Below are positions 1 to 5,829 of a stretch of 6,587 nucleotides of DNA, piece after piece. The translations under genes were made by a program, and so were the position numbers. The notes below the pieces were generated by a model. It ran no database searches and was not told the DNA's origin. It saw nothing but the letters and a program-made list of their open reading frames with translations. Source of the DNA: Bacillota bacterium (GTDB lineage Bacteria; Bacillota; Clostridia; Christensenellales; SZUA-584). The stretch lies in NCBI GenBank assembly GCA_023399095.1, contig JAEWQS010000074.1, positions 1 to 6,587 of the forward strand, written 5' to 3'. Position 1 is the stretch's first letter. Each line of letters begins with the position of its first letter.

Positions 1-60
1 GAGAACTTCCGGCGCCGAATTTTACTAACTCTGAATGCTAACAGGATTCCGATCACTTGA
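1..60 (+). CDS. C-terminal end of an ISL3-family transposase (partial, 5' end outside window)
   Basis: Frame 1 encodes ENFRRRILLTLN and seven further residues before TGA at 58-60, 19 residues in all. ISL3-family (DDE) transposases commonly end in a segment of the type 'NFxNFRxRIL', close to what is seen here. The enzyme would catalyse cut-and-paste movement of the element. The catalytic residues lie outside the window, so it cannot be judged whether the gene is intact. The stop codon lies inside the 5' arm / loop region of the hairpin at 41-78. Nothing else in this window is coded on the plus strand. Confidence 0.55.
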   Translation, partial: ENFRRRILLTLNANRIPIT

Positions 61-78
61 ATGTGATCGGAACCCTGT
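41..78 (+). terminator. Long hairpin after the transposase stop, probable IS-borne terminator
   Basis: Bases 47-56 pair perfectly with 63-72 (10 bp) around a six-base loop. After one A/C mismatch, 41-45 (ACAGG) pairs with 74-78 (CCTGT), giving 15 pairs in all. On the plus strand it is followed by an AT-rich run (aataattactttt) without an immediate T tract, so it is not textbook. On the minus strand there is no T tract at all. It probably ends transposase transcription, or blocks read-through from outside into the element. Hairpin certain, function inferred. Confidence 0.5.
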
Positions 79-101
79 AATAATTACTTTTGTCTACGTC
101 A

Positions 102-123
102 CCCCAACCATTGACATAGAGCC
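102..123. repeat. Terminal inverted repeat of the ISL3-like element
   Basis: Read from 123 leftward on the minus strand the sequence starts GGCTCTATGTCAATGG and runs into a G-rich stretch. The start resembles the GG-TCT-TGTCAA pattern recalled for ISL3-family ends. The inner boundary at 102 is approximate. The partner repeat is outside the window, so pairing of the two ends could not be tested. Confidence 0.5.
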
Positions 124-129
124 TTAATA

Positions 130-498
130 TTACTTCATTTTCGCAGCAAAATCATAGATCACTGGAATCTTGAACATATCGTTTTGTGTGGCTTTAATAA
201 TGCAGATGATCGTAAGAACAAGCCAGCCAATCCAGAGCAAGGTCTGTAAAATAGAAAATAAGACAAGGAGGCCTGGTAGAAACAATCCAAATCCGATAAT
301 CGCCATAATGATCCAAAGAACGATGAACACCGCAACCATGAAGCATCCAAGGAACAATGACTGCCACGCATGCAGTCTGACCGTTCTGTTATCCTTTTCT
401 GTAACAATTAAAATGATAGCGCTGATGATGGATAAAACATAGGCAAACCAACTGGCCGTTTTCTCATCCATGCCGAGAGAATTTTTGTTATCTGTCAT
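130..498 (-). CDS. DUF4870 (Tic20-like) small membrane protein
   Basis: A 122-residue integral membrane protein of the DUF4870 family; its biochemical role is not known. The family pattern is clear: an N-terminal 'LGMDEKTASWFAYVLSIISAII' type segment (about 8-29), a charged loop with EKDNRTVRLHAWQS (34-47), and a C-terminal FKIPVIYDFA (109-118). Hydrophobic segments lie near 15-32, 46-68 and 72-101; the last is long enough for two helices. ATG at 498 is preceded by GGGAGG with a 9-base gap, a good ribosome binding site. It has its own promoter (537-566) just past the ddl stop. Its stop codon (130-132) adjoins the IS end at 123, so the element inserted right behind, or at the very edge of, this gene; the reading frame appears complete for the family. 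Confidence 0.85.
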   Translation of the reverse strand: MTDNKNSLGMDEKTASWFAYVLSIISAIILIVTEKDNRTVRLHAWQSLFLGCFMVAVFIVLWIIMAIIGFGLFLPGLLVLFSILQTLLWIGWLVLTIICIIKATQNDMFKIPVIYDFAAKMK

Positions 499-536
499 GA
501 TAAATGCCCTCCCTATTCATATTTAAATATATAAAT

Positions 537-566
537 ATTATACATGTATGCAAAGCCAGTTGTAAA
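537..566 (-). promoter_or_regulatory. Sigma-A promoter of the DUF4870 gene
   Basis: On the minus strand, -35 TTTACA (561-566) and -10 TATAAT (537-542) are separated by 18 bases. The -10 is a perfect consensus and the -35 differs at one base. The -35 begins four bases after the ddl stop, so the gene can be expressed independently of the upstream operon. I see no terminator between ddl and this promoter, so read-through is also likely. The short leader is very AT-rich and holds the palindrome ATATTTAAATAT at 519-530. Confidence 0.65.
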
Positions 567-569
567 CGT

Positions 570-1739
570 TTATTTCCCTATTTTTAGACCGTTGGCCACC
601 TTTTGGAGAACATTTGAGTCAAAAGCAAATTCGGATTTTCTCTTCTCCCTCATTTGTTGTTCGGCAATGGCGACAAGATTGTCGACAAGCGCTGAAAATG
701 GCACATCCGCAGGTTCCCAAAGATAGAACGCGAATGAGCCTGGAATGGTGTTGACCTCATTCACATAAAGCGTATCCGTGGATTGATCGATGATATAATC
801 GATACGCGCCAGCCCTTTAAGATCCAGTGATTGAAATATATCCAGCGATAGCTGACGCACACGCACAGCCATCTCGTCGGAAATGTCCGCGGGAATCTTA
901 CGTCCTAGAGATTTCATGCCTTTTGACTTGCCGTCGCTTAAATATTTCTCTTCAAACCCTAAGAACTGGCTGGAAGTCACCGGCTGTTCAATCACGCTTG
1001 TCTTAGCGTTTGCGGCCGTTCCCATCACAGAGCAGTTGACCTCCTTGATATTAGTGACGGCTTTTTCCACAAGTATGCGCCTGTCGTACTTGGCAGCAAC
1101 CTCGAGAGCAAAAATGAGCGCATCACGGTTATCGGCGCGGTTTACGCCAATGCTCGAACCGAGGTTCGCCGGTTTCACAAAGACGGGATAACCAAGCTTG
1201 CTCTCAACCTTTTCACATACCGCGTCACTGTCGGAATAGAACTCATCACGTTCGCAGAACACAGAATCCAGCACGGGAAAACCAAACCCGATAAAAGCTG
1301 ACTTCATGATAATTTTATCCATACACACAGCAGACCCTGTGACACCGGCGCTTGAATACGGAATATCGGACAGCTCGAACAAGCCCTGAATCGTGCCGTC
1401 CTCACCGTGAAGGCCGTGCATGGCGGGAATAACGACATCAATCTGGCAGATGGGCTTTTGCTTCTTTCCATACTCGTATAGCGTGGCATCTGCCGCGCAC
1501 GAGAGAAAAACGCGTTTCACGCCTTTTGTATTCGGGTCAAAGCGTTTAAACACAGCCACATCCAAAAGCTTTTCGCCTGTGTACCATTTACCGTCACGAT
1601 CTATGTATATCGGAATGATATTATATTTATTCTTATCCGCATTGTTCATCAGCTGGCTCGCTGTGATAATGGAAATGTCATGCTCCACGGTTCTGCCGCC
1701 GAACGTGACCGCTAGATTTTTTTTCATAGTAAAACCCAT
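570..1739 (-). CDS. ddl: D-alanine--D-alanine ligase family protein
   Basis: ATP-grasp ligase that joins two D-alanines to give the dipeptide later added by MurF to the peptidoglycan precursor; cytoplasmic. Seen: N-terminal FGGRTVEHDIS (13-23), HGLHGEDGTIQGLFEL (108-123), ATP-grasp KPANLGSSIGV (189-199), the omega-loop EEKYLSD (263-269), and the metal-binding EVN of EVNTIPGSFAFYLW (328-341). The Tyr in EEKY corresponds to the E. coli DdlB EAKY tyrosine, a marker of D-Ala-D-Ala rather than D-Ala-D-Lac enzymes. The C-terminal motif departs from the usual NT-PG-T/S-H/L pattern and suggests a separate clade. At 389 residues it is somewhat longer than common Ddl proteins (300-370), with a basic tail of about 25 residues. 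The first ATG (1739) is one base past the MurF-like gene's stop. The internal Met5 (ATG 1725-1727), giving MKKNLAVTFGG, fits the family start better. Third gene of the operon starting at 4191. Confidence 0.9.
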   Translation of the reverse strand: MGFTMKKNLAVTFGGRTVEHDISIITASQLMNNADKNKYNIIPIYIDRDGKWYTGEKLLDVAVFKRFDPNTKGVKRVFLSCAADATLYEYGKKQKPICQIDVVIPAMHGLHGEDGTIQGLFELSDIPYSSAGVTGSAVCMDKIIMKSAFIGFGFPVLDSVFCERDEFYSDSDAVCEKVESKLGYPVFVKPANLGSSIGVNRADNRDALIFALEVAAKYDRRILVEKAVTNIKEVNCSVMGTAANAKTSVIEQPVTSSQFLGFEEKYLSDGKSKGMKSLGRKIPADISDEMAVRVRQLSLDIFQSLDLKGLARIDYIIDQSTDTLYVNEVNTIPGSFAFYLWEPADVPFSALVDNLVAIAEQQMREKRKSEFAFDSNVLQKVANGLKIGK

Positions 1740-1740
1740 C

Positions 1741-3357
1741 CTATTCGTTATAATTATCGGGCAAGTCGTTCTCGAATATCACGACGTCGCCTGGCTTCAC
1801 CTGTGTCCAGAGTACCTTTGCGGCTTCGTCGAGCGACTTATATACCTGAATGTTTTCCTCTTTAAATCCGCCTTCAACAAGACCTTCATATATTGGTCTT
1901 GTGTGCTTGGGGCCTATCAGCATCACCGTATCGGCGACGCCTGCCATCACGCGGCCAAATGCACGGTTTTCAATATCTTCCTGATCGCCAAGTTCCACCA
2001 TACCGGGCGTGACGACCACTTTTTTTCCCTCAAACCCCGTAAGCACCTCCATGGCGGCGCGCACACCCGATGGATTCGCGTTAAACGCGTCATCAATCAC
2101 GGTGATGCCGTTGGACGTGGGCAGCATTTGCAGCCGGTGTTCAACGGGCTGGATTTTGCGTATGCCGAGACGAATCTGTGAAGCGCTCAGACCCAGCTTG
2201 TGCGCCACACTGGCGCAGCCGACAATGTTGGATATGTTGTGCTTGCCGAGCAGCTTTGTTTCACAGATAATACGTTCATCGCCCAGTACCAGTTCAAAGC
2301 GACTTCCGAAGCTACCTGTTTTGATATTTTCGGCACGAATATCCGATTCCCCTGTGTAGTCCACAGAAAACAGCTTTTTTTTCATGTTTGTCTGAGTGTA
2401 AAGCGTACGGCATATGTCGTTATCACCCGGAAAGAAAGCACAGCCGTCCTGCGGCAGACTCTCTATCAGCTCGTATTTTGTCTTGGCAATGTTTGCGACG
2501 CTGCCGAATGTTTCAAGATGCTGCGGCCCGACCGATGTAATAAGCCCAAGCTTTGGATGAACAAGGTCACAAAGCTCCTTAATATCCCCCACGTAGCGCG
2601 CGCCCATTTCCGCAATGAACACCTCATGTGATGGCTTCATCTGCTCGCGAATCACACGCGTTAAGCCCATGGGCGTGTTAAAGCTGGATGGCGGCACAAG
2701 CACATTATATTTTTCGGATAGTATTGCGCCGAGTATAAATTTGCAGCTTGTCTTTCCATAGCTGCCTGTAATACCGATACGAATCAAGTCGCTTCGCTCA
2801 TCGAGTTTCTTTTTTGCATCGTTAAAGTACCAACGCTGAACTGCTGTTTCAACGGGTTTAGCCAAAAGGTTGGCACACATAACACCGATACCAACCATGA
2901 TGAGATACAGGAAAAAAGGCAAATGAGCCAGCACAGAGCCGCTGAGCACGAACAGATCCAGAAGCAAGAGCGCTCCCCCAACGATTATGTAAAAAAGCGA
3001 TATAAAAGCAAAAAGCCTTTTCACACGGCTTGTGAAGACAAGCGGCTTTTTGGCGTTTTCAACACGTGATTTTTTTGCGTAGTCGAAAATCAGCAGCACA
3101 TAGACAACCGCAAATAAATAAAACGCATAGATGGCAACAGACGGTATAACCGCATTGATTATCAGCATCAACACCAAACCGCAAAACGAAACGATTGCAG
3201 GGATTGTATTAACCGTGACCGCGTTTTTACTGAGCCAGTGCTTCAAATTCTTATTCTTATATCCTTCCAATTGCAGCATATGCACAAGCCTTGCGGAGCC
3301 AAACACCATGGCCGCGGCACAGAGCGCATAGATTGCAATAAGAATGTAAGTCCTCAT
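1741..3357 (-). CDS. Membrane-anchored MurF-like Mur ligase
   Basis: 538-residue Mur ligase related to MurF, the enzyme that adds D-Ala-D-Ala to UDP-MurNAc-tripeptide using ATP. Residues 1-165 hold about five hydrophobic helices (near 4-22, 48-70, 72-92, 113-137, 143-165) in place of the soluble UDP-sugar-binding N-domain. The ligase core follows: P-loop GITGSYGKTS (195-204), EMGAR (250-254), the H280 region, a lysine-bearing AKTKYEL (291-297; candidate carbamylated Lys), GKHNISN (371-377), EHRLQ (406-410) and DDAFNANPSG (422-431), which is strongly MurF-like. The C-terminus ends FENDLPDNYNE where classical MurF carries a KGSR-type motif. The start is firm: GGAGG (3365-3369) sits 7 bases before ATG 3357. 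The gene begins three bases after the hydrolase and ends one base before ddl. With ddl adjacent, a role in precursor synthesis is likely, but the true substrate is unproven and a housekeeping murF may exist elsewhere. Confidence 0.85.
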   Translation of the reverse strand: MRTYILIAIYALCAAAMVFGSARLVHMLQLEGYKNKNLKHWLSKNAVTVNTIPAIVSFCGLVLMLIINAVIPSVAIYAFYLFAVVYVLLIFDYAKKSRVENAKKPLVFTSRVKRLFAFISLFYIIVGGALLLLDLFVLSGSVLAHLPFFLYLIMVGIGVMCANLLAKPVETAVQRWYFNDAKKKLDERSDLIRIGITGSYGKTSCKFILGAILSEKYNVLVPPSSFNTPMGLTRVIREQMKPSHEVFIAEMGARYVGDIKELCDLVHPKLGLITSVGPQHLETFGSVANIAKTKYELIESLPQDGCAFFPGDNDICRTLYTQTNMKKKLFSVDYTGESDIRAENIKTGSFGSRFELVLGDERIICETKLLGKHNISNIVGCASVAHKLGLSASQIRLGIRKIQPVEHRLQMLPTSNGITVIDDAFNANPSGVRAAMEVLTGFEGKKVVVTPGMVELGDQEDIENRAFGRVMAGVADTVMLIGPKHTRPIYEGLVEGGFKEENIQVYKSLDEAAKVLWTQVKPGDVVIFENDLPDNYNE

Positions 3358-3360
3358 CCG

Positions 3361-4131
3361 TTATCCTCCAAAAAAGGTTGTCACGATATTGATATAGCGG
3401 GGAAAGCAGTCCAGAAAAGAATAATGCCCCGCCCCCTCAAACACAACAAGGCCGGCGTCGGGTATCTCCTGCTCCATCGTTTTTCCAAACTCGAGCGGTG
3501 TATCCTGATCATTTTCACCCCAGATCAGCAGCGACGGGCTCTTGATTTGGGGCAGAAAAATTCTCAAGTCCTGATTGACGACGCGGACGAACACCTTTTT
3601 CATATTATCAGGCAAAGCGCGGTAATCGGCAGACCCCGCTTTTTTGATATGTTTTTCGACATCCACGCCAAATAGTTTGAGGACAGATTTAAATAGACGT
3701 CCCCTGTTTAAGCGTTTTGCAGCTTTAAACGAATAAACCTTTACAGACTGCTTGAATGTGCGGCGTTTTCTAAGTCCGGCTGCGTCGGTAAATACAATTT
3801 TGTCCACAGCTTCAGGATGCTGAGCCGCAAGAACAATCGTGACGCGCCCGCCAAAGGAATGGCAGATTATGTGTGCTTTACCTAGTCCTGCCTCTCGCAT
3901 AAACTTATACGTGAGATCGGTATATTCCTGTACGCCGAAATGTTCAGGCGGCGCGCTGCTGCCGCCGAAACCCGGAAAATCCAGCGCCGTCACGCGGTAA
4001 CGATTTGTAAGCGCATCAATAACAGGACGCATTGTCTGTATGCTTGCGCCCCATCCGTGCAGCACCAGCACATCGTCTCCTTGCCCCAGCTGCTCATATT
4101 GTATCTTTATACCGTCTATATTGATTATCAT
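3361..4131 (-). CDS. Alpha/beta hydrolase, substrate unknown
   Basis: 256-residue single-domain alpha/beta-fold hydrolase, about the normal length for the family, with no signal peptide or membrane helix, so probably cytoplasmic. Oxyanion region HGWG (25-28); DFPGFGGSS (51-59); nucleophile elbow CHSFGG with Ser92 (90-95), having Cys rather than the usual Gly two residues before the serine; likely acid Asp208 or Asp210 in WGENDQDTP (204-212); catalytic His236 in GAGHYSF. A basic cap region spans about 120-170 (RKRRTFK, KAAKRLNRGR), which might touch acidic or phosphate-bearing ligands. First gene of the operon with the MurF-like ligase and ddl, so a cell-wall-related role (ester or peptide cleavage, or acyl transfer) is a guess from context only. 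ATG 4131 has a weak binding site (GAG five bases upstream). Confidence 0.85.
   Translation of the reverse strand: MIINIDGIKIQYEQLGQGDDVLVLHGWGASIQTMRPVIDALTNRYRVTALDFPGFGGSSAPPEHFGVQEYTDLTYKFMREAGLGKAHIICHSFGGRVTIVLAAQHPEAVDKIVFTDAAGLRKRRTFKQSVKVYSFKAAKRLNRGRLFKSVLKLFGVDVEKHIKKAGSADYRALPDNMKKVFVRVVNQDLRIFLPQIKSPSLLIWGENDQDTPLEFGKTMEQEIPDAGLVVFEGAGHYSFLDCFPRYINIVTTFFGG
3365..3369 (-). promoter_or_regulatory. Ribosome binding site of the MurF-like gene
   Basis: GGAGG on the minus strand lies inside the last codons of the hydrolase gene, 7 bases before ATG 3357. It fixes the start of the membrane Mur ligase and suggests coupled translation. Confidence 0.7.
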
Positions 4132-4162
4132 ACCTACTCAATTAATATGTTTGATATTGTCG

Positions 4163-4191
4163 ATTATACATTTTTGAAGACGAAGTATCAA
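4163..4191 (-). promoter_or_regulatory. Strong sigma-A promoter of the hydrolase-Mur ligase-ddl operon
   Basis: On the minus strand, -35 TTGATA (4186-4191; one change from TTGACA) and a perfect -10 TATAAT (4163-4168) are separated by exactly 17 bases. The -35 overlaps the TGA stop of rimI (4188-4190). Transcription would start near 4156, giving a leader of about 25 bases before the hydrolase ATG. No terminator is visible after rimI, so the upstream operon probably reads through as well. Confidence 0.7.
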
Positions 4192-4625
4192 GGCGCGTTT
4201 TTACCCTTCCACATGATAAGGGCGTCTTCATTACCGTAATATCTGGGCCGTTTGCCAAGTGTGATAAAACCAAGCTTCGTATAAAGGCCGATAGCATCCT
4301 CATTAGAGACGCGTACTTCCAACGTATAATAAGGCAATCCAGTTTGCATAAAGATCGTCTCAAGCAAACCGCGCCCCACGCCTCGTTTCCTGTATTCGGG
4401 AAGCACCGCCACGTTCAAAATATGTCCCTCGTTGTAGATAATATGGATACCGCAATATCCGGCAGCAACACCGTCAACCTCGGCGACAATATAATATGAA
4501 AATTCGTTATCGCAGATATCGCTGCGAAGAGATTCGAGAGACCAGGGCTGTTTAAAGCACGCGAGCTCGATTTTATAGATGTTATTTAAATCTTCGCAGA
4601 TGGCCTGCCTGTATATGACGCTCAT
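4188..4625 (-). CDS. rimI: Ribosomal protein S18-alanine N-acetyltransferase RimI
   Basis: GNAT-family acetyltransferase of 145 residues, the normal RimI length, which transfers acetyl from acetyl-CoA to the N-terminal alanine of ribosomal protein S18. Seen: FKQPWSLESL (24-33), typical of RimI; the core strand ILNVAVLPEYRKRGVG (69-84) with the acetyl-CoA-binding RxxGxG (79-84); EVRVSNEDAIGLYTKLGF (103-120). Glu103 and Tyr115 match by position the general base and acid described for Salmonella RimI. The C-terminus RPRYYGNEDALIMW (127-139) is also typical. ATG 4625 overlaps the tsaB stop by four bases (ATGA), so translation is coupled. Its company with tsaB and tsaE is the common bacterial arrangement; tsaD, often next, is absent here. 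A looser acetyltransferase specificity cannot be excluded. Confidence 0.9.
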   Translation of the reverse strand: MSVIYRQAICEDLNNIYKIELACFKQPWSLESLRSDICDNEFSYYIVAEVDGVAAGYCGIHIIYNEGHILNVAVLPEYRKRGVGRGLLETIFMQTGLPYYTLEVRVSNEDAIGLYTKLGFITLGKRPRYYGNEDALIMWKGKNAP

Positions 4626-5308
4626 GTTTGGCTCTTTGCCGCACGCACGCGTTCGGCCTGCGTCTCCCGAAGATAAAAAGGCTCGAGGCTGTAGGCGTCC
4701 TGATGAATGCCCGCATTGTATGCTTCAAACGCGGCAAGACCCACTGAACCGGCCCGTTGGAGCACAATGCCCTCGTGTGCAACTCTGTATGCGGGGTCTG
4801 CGCTAAGTATCTTTTCCTTATGAACAATAGTCGCATCGCCTAAGAACACCGTCTGCTGCCTCTTTAATTCTGCGAGAACATCATCAAGCAGGACCGCACG
4901 GTATTCCGAGACTCTTTTGCCGTTTTTATATGTGGTCGTATACACTTCCCCGCGTCTCGCATCGATGATAGGGCATACGATTTCATCCGTTCCCAGTGCG
5001 TTGAATGCGAGCGCATCCAGTGTGTTGACACCGATAACGGGTTTTAGGGATGCGTGCGCAAACGCTTTCATCATACCAATGCCGATGCGCAGCCCTGTGA
5101 AAGAACCGGGACCTGACGCACACGCAAATAAATCAACTTCGTTGATATCAATGTTTGCGCAGGACAAACAAAAGTCGATCATGGGACCGATCGTTTCCGA
5201 ATGCGTGCGTTTGTCGTTCATATACGCTTCAGAGAGTATTTTGTTGTCACGCAGTACGGCGGCAGAACAGACGCCGCCCGATGTATCAACAGTAAGAATG
5301 TCCATCAT
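4622..5308 (-). CDS. tsaB: tRNA t6A37 threonylcarbamoyltransferase complex subunit TsaB
   Basis: Actin-like ASKHA-fold, catalytically inactive partner of TsaD in the complex that makes N6-threonylcarbamoyladenosine at position 37 of ANN-decoding tRNAs. 228 residues, usual length. Seen: N-terminal DILTVDTSG (3-11), RTHSE (34-38), the signature SGPGSFTGLRIG (65-76), DARRGEVY (116-123), and the C-terminal EPFYLRETQAE (209-219). Two tandem ATG codons occur, at 5308 and 5305. GAGGG (5311-5315) is 2 bases from the first and 5 from the second, so the start at 5305 (MDILTVDTSG) is the better choice. The start lies inside tsaE, overlapping its end by about 20 bases, and the stop overlaps the rimI start. 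Confidence 0.93.
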   Translation of the reverse strand: MMDILTVDTSGGVCSAAVLRDNKILSEAYMNDKRTHSETIGPMIDFCLSCANIDINEVDLFACASGPGSFTGLRIGIGMMKAFAHASLKPVIGVNTLDALAFNALGTDEIVCPIIDARRGEVYTTTYKNGKRVSEYRAVLLDDVLAELKRQQTVFLGDATIVHKEKILSADPAYRVAHEGIVLQRAGSVGLAAFEAYNAGIHQDAYSLEPFYLRETQAERVRAAKSQT

Positions 5309-5723
5309 TGCCCTCTACTTTTATGATCTCAATTTGCCGCTCTTCGTCCCCCGAGCCTTTCATATCAACTCGAATATTTGCATGAAGCTCCGGCGCATTT
5401 TCCGGCCACTCAATGACGCAGACATTATCGCCGCCAAGATAGTCGTAAAACCCGATATGTTCCAGCTCCTGATCGTCTTCAATACGGTACAGATCGAAAT
5501 GACAAAGGGTCAATCGACCCTGATATTGCCGAAGCAATGTAAAGGTAGGGCTCGTCACTTCCTCGCTGATACCAAGCCCTTTGGCAATGCCCTTGGCAAG
5601 CACCGTTTTGCCTGCTCCAAGCCCGCCATAAAGCGCAATCACATCTCCGGACTTTATAGATTGCCCCAGTTTTATTCCCAAGTCAAGTGTTTCCGCGGCA
5701 TCTCTTGTTAAGTACTGCTCCAT
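5286..5723 (-). CDS. tsaE: tRNA t6A37 biosynthesis ATPase TsaE
   Basis: P-loop ATPase of 145 residues that binds the TsaBD complex and drives the catalytic cycle of t6A tRNA modification. Seen: Walker A GGLGAGKT (33-40), SPTF (58-61), HFDLYR (75-80) and EWPE (105-108), all hallmark TsaE motifs in the expected order. ATG 5723 gives MEQYLTRDAAETLDLG, matching the usual N-terminus. The nearest purine-rich site, GAGGGG (5739-5744), is 15 bases upstream, longer than optimal, which suggests modest initiation. First gene of the tsaE-tsaB-rimI operon, with a promoter at 5759-5787. Its 3' end overlaps tsaB. Confidence 0.93.
   Translation of the reverse strand: MEQYLTRDAAETLDLGIKLGQSIKSGDVIALYGGLGAGKTVLAKGIAKGLGISEEVTSPTFTLLRQYQGRLTLCHFDLYRIEDDQELEHIGFYDYLGGDNVCVIEWPENAPELHANIRVDMKGSGDEERQIEIIKVEGNDGHSYC
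5311..5315 (-). promoter_or_regulatory. Ribosome binding site of tsaB, inside tsaE
   Basis: GAGGG on the minus strand lies within the tsaE coding region. Its spacing favours the second of two consecutive ATG codons (5303-5305) as the tsaB start. Confidence 0.55.
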
Positions 5724-5758
5724 CGGATTATCGCCGATCCCCTCATAAGTTGTAAAAA

Positions 5759-5787
5759 AGTATACAAGAAAAGCGTATAAAAAGCAA
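5759..5787 (-). promoter_or_regulatory. Sigma-A promoter of the tsaE-tsaB-rimI operon
   Basis: Minus strand -35 TTGCTT (5782-5787), 17-base spacer, -10 TATACT (5759-5764). The start would be near 5752, about 30 bases before the tsaE ATG. The -35 overlaps the foot and U tract of the ribU terminator, so the two signals share bases. Confidence 0.6.
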
Positions 5788-5812
5788 CGGCGCGGCTTTG
5801 GTGACGCGCCGT
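5779..5812 (-). terminator. Intrinsic terminator of ribU
   Basis: On the minus strand ACGGCGCG (5805-5812) pairs with CGCGCCGT (5787-5794), an 8-bp GC-rich stem with a ten-base loop. It is followed by TGC and five T (5779-5783). It lies 18 bases past the ribU stop and separates ribU from the tsa operon. Confidence 0.75.
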
Positions 5813-5829
5813 ATGACTGTTCCTCGTAA

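Larger units (their letters stand above)
1..123 (+). mobile_element. Right end of an ISL3-like insertion sequence (truncated by window edge)
   Basis: Three things seen together support an insertion sequence end. Plus-strand frame 1 is open from base 1 to a stop at 58-60 and reads like the C-terminus of an ISL3-family transposase. A strong hairpin follows. The segment then ends at 123 in a sequence that on the minus strand begins GGCTCTATGTCAATGG, matching my recollection of ISL3-family termini (GGnTCTTTGTCAA-like). The family usually makes 8-bp target duplications; the adjacent host octamer would be 124-131 (ttaatatt). The other copy would lie beyond the left edge, so the duplication cannot be confirmed. 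Family assignment is inference from short motifs; most of the element is outside the window. Confidence 0.6.

Noticed and set aside
102..123. End of a coding sequence read leftward on the minus strand (LYVNGWGDVDKSNYY)
   Set aside because: The short open frame has no start and stops within about 25 codons. The IS terminus plus plus-strand transposase end explains the segment better.
1420..2181. Plus-strand 253-residue open frame across the ddl/Mur ligase junction
   Set aside because: It is antisense to two well-supported genes, shows no recognisable motif, has no fitting ribosome binding site and its composition follows the opposite strand.
570..3357. Vancomycin-resistance-type cluster
   Set aside because: The ligase has the D-Ala-D-Ala-type EEKY omega-loop, and there is no VanH, VanX, VanT or two-component regulator nearby.
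3238..3675. Plus-strand 145-residue open frame opposite the Mur ligase start and the hydrolase end
   Set aside because: Antisense shadow of two real genes with no recognisable protein features.
4917..5711. Plus-strand 264-residue open frame opposite tsaB and tsaE
   Set aside because: Both tsaB and tsaE carry complete signature motifs on the minus strand; the plus frame has no family features.
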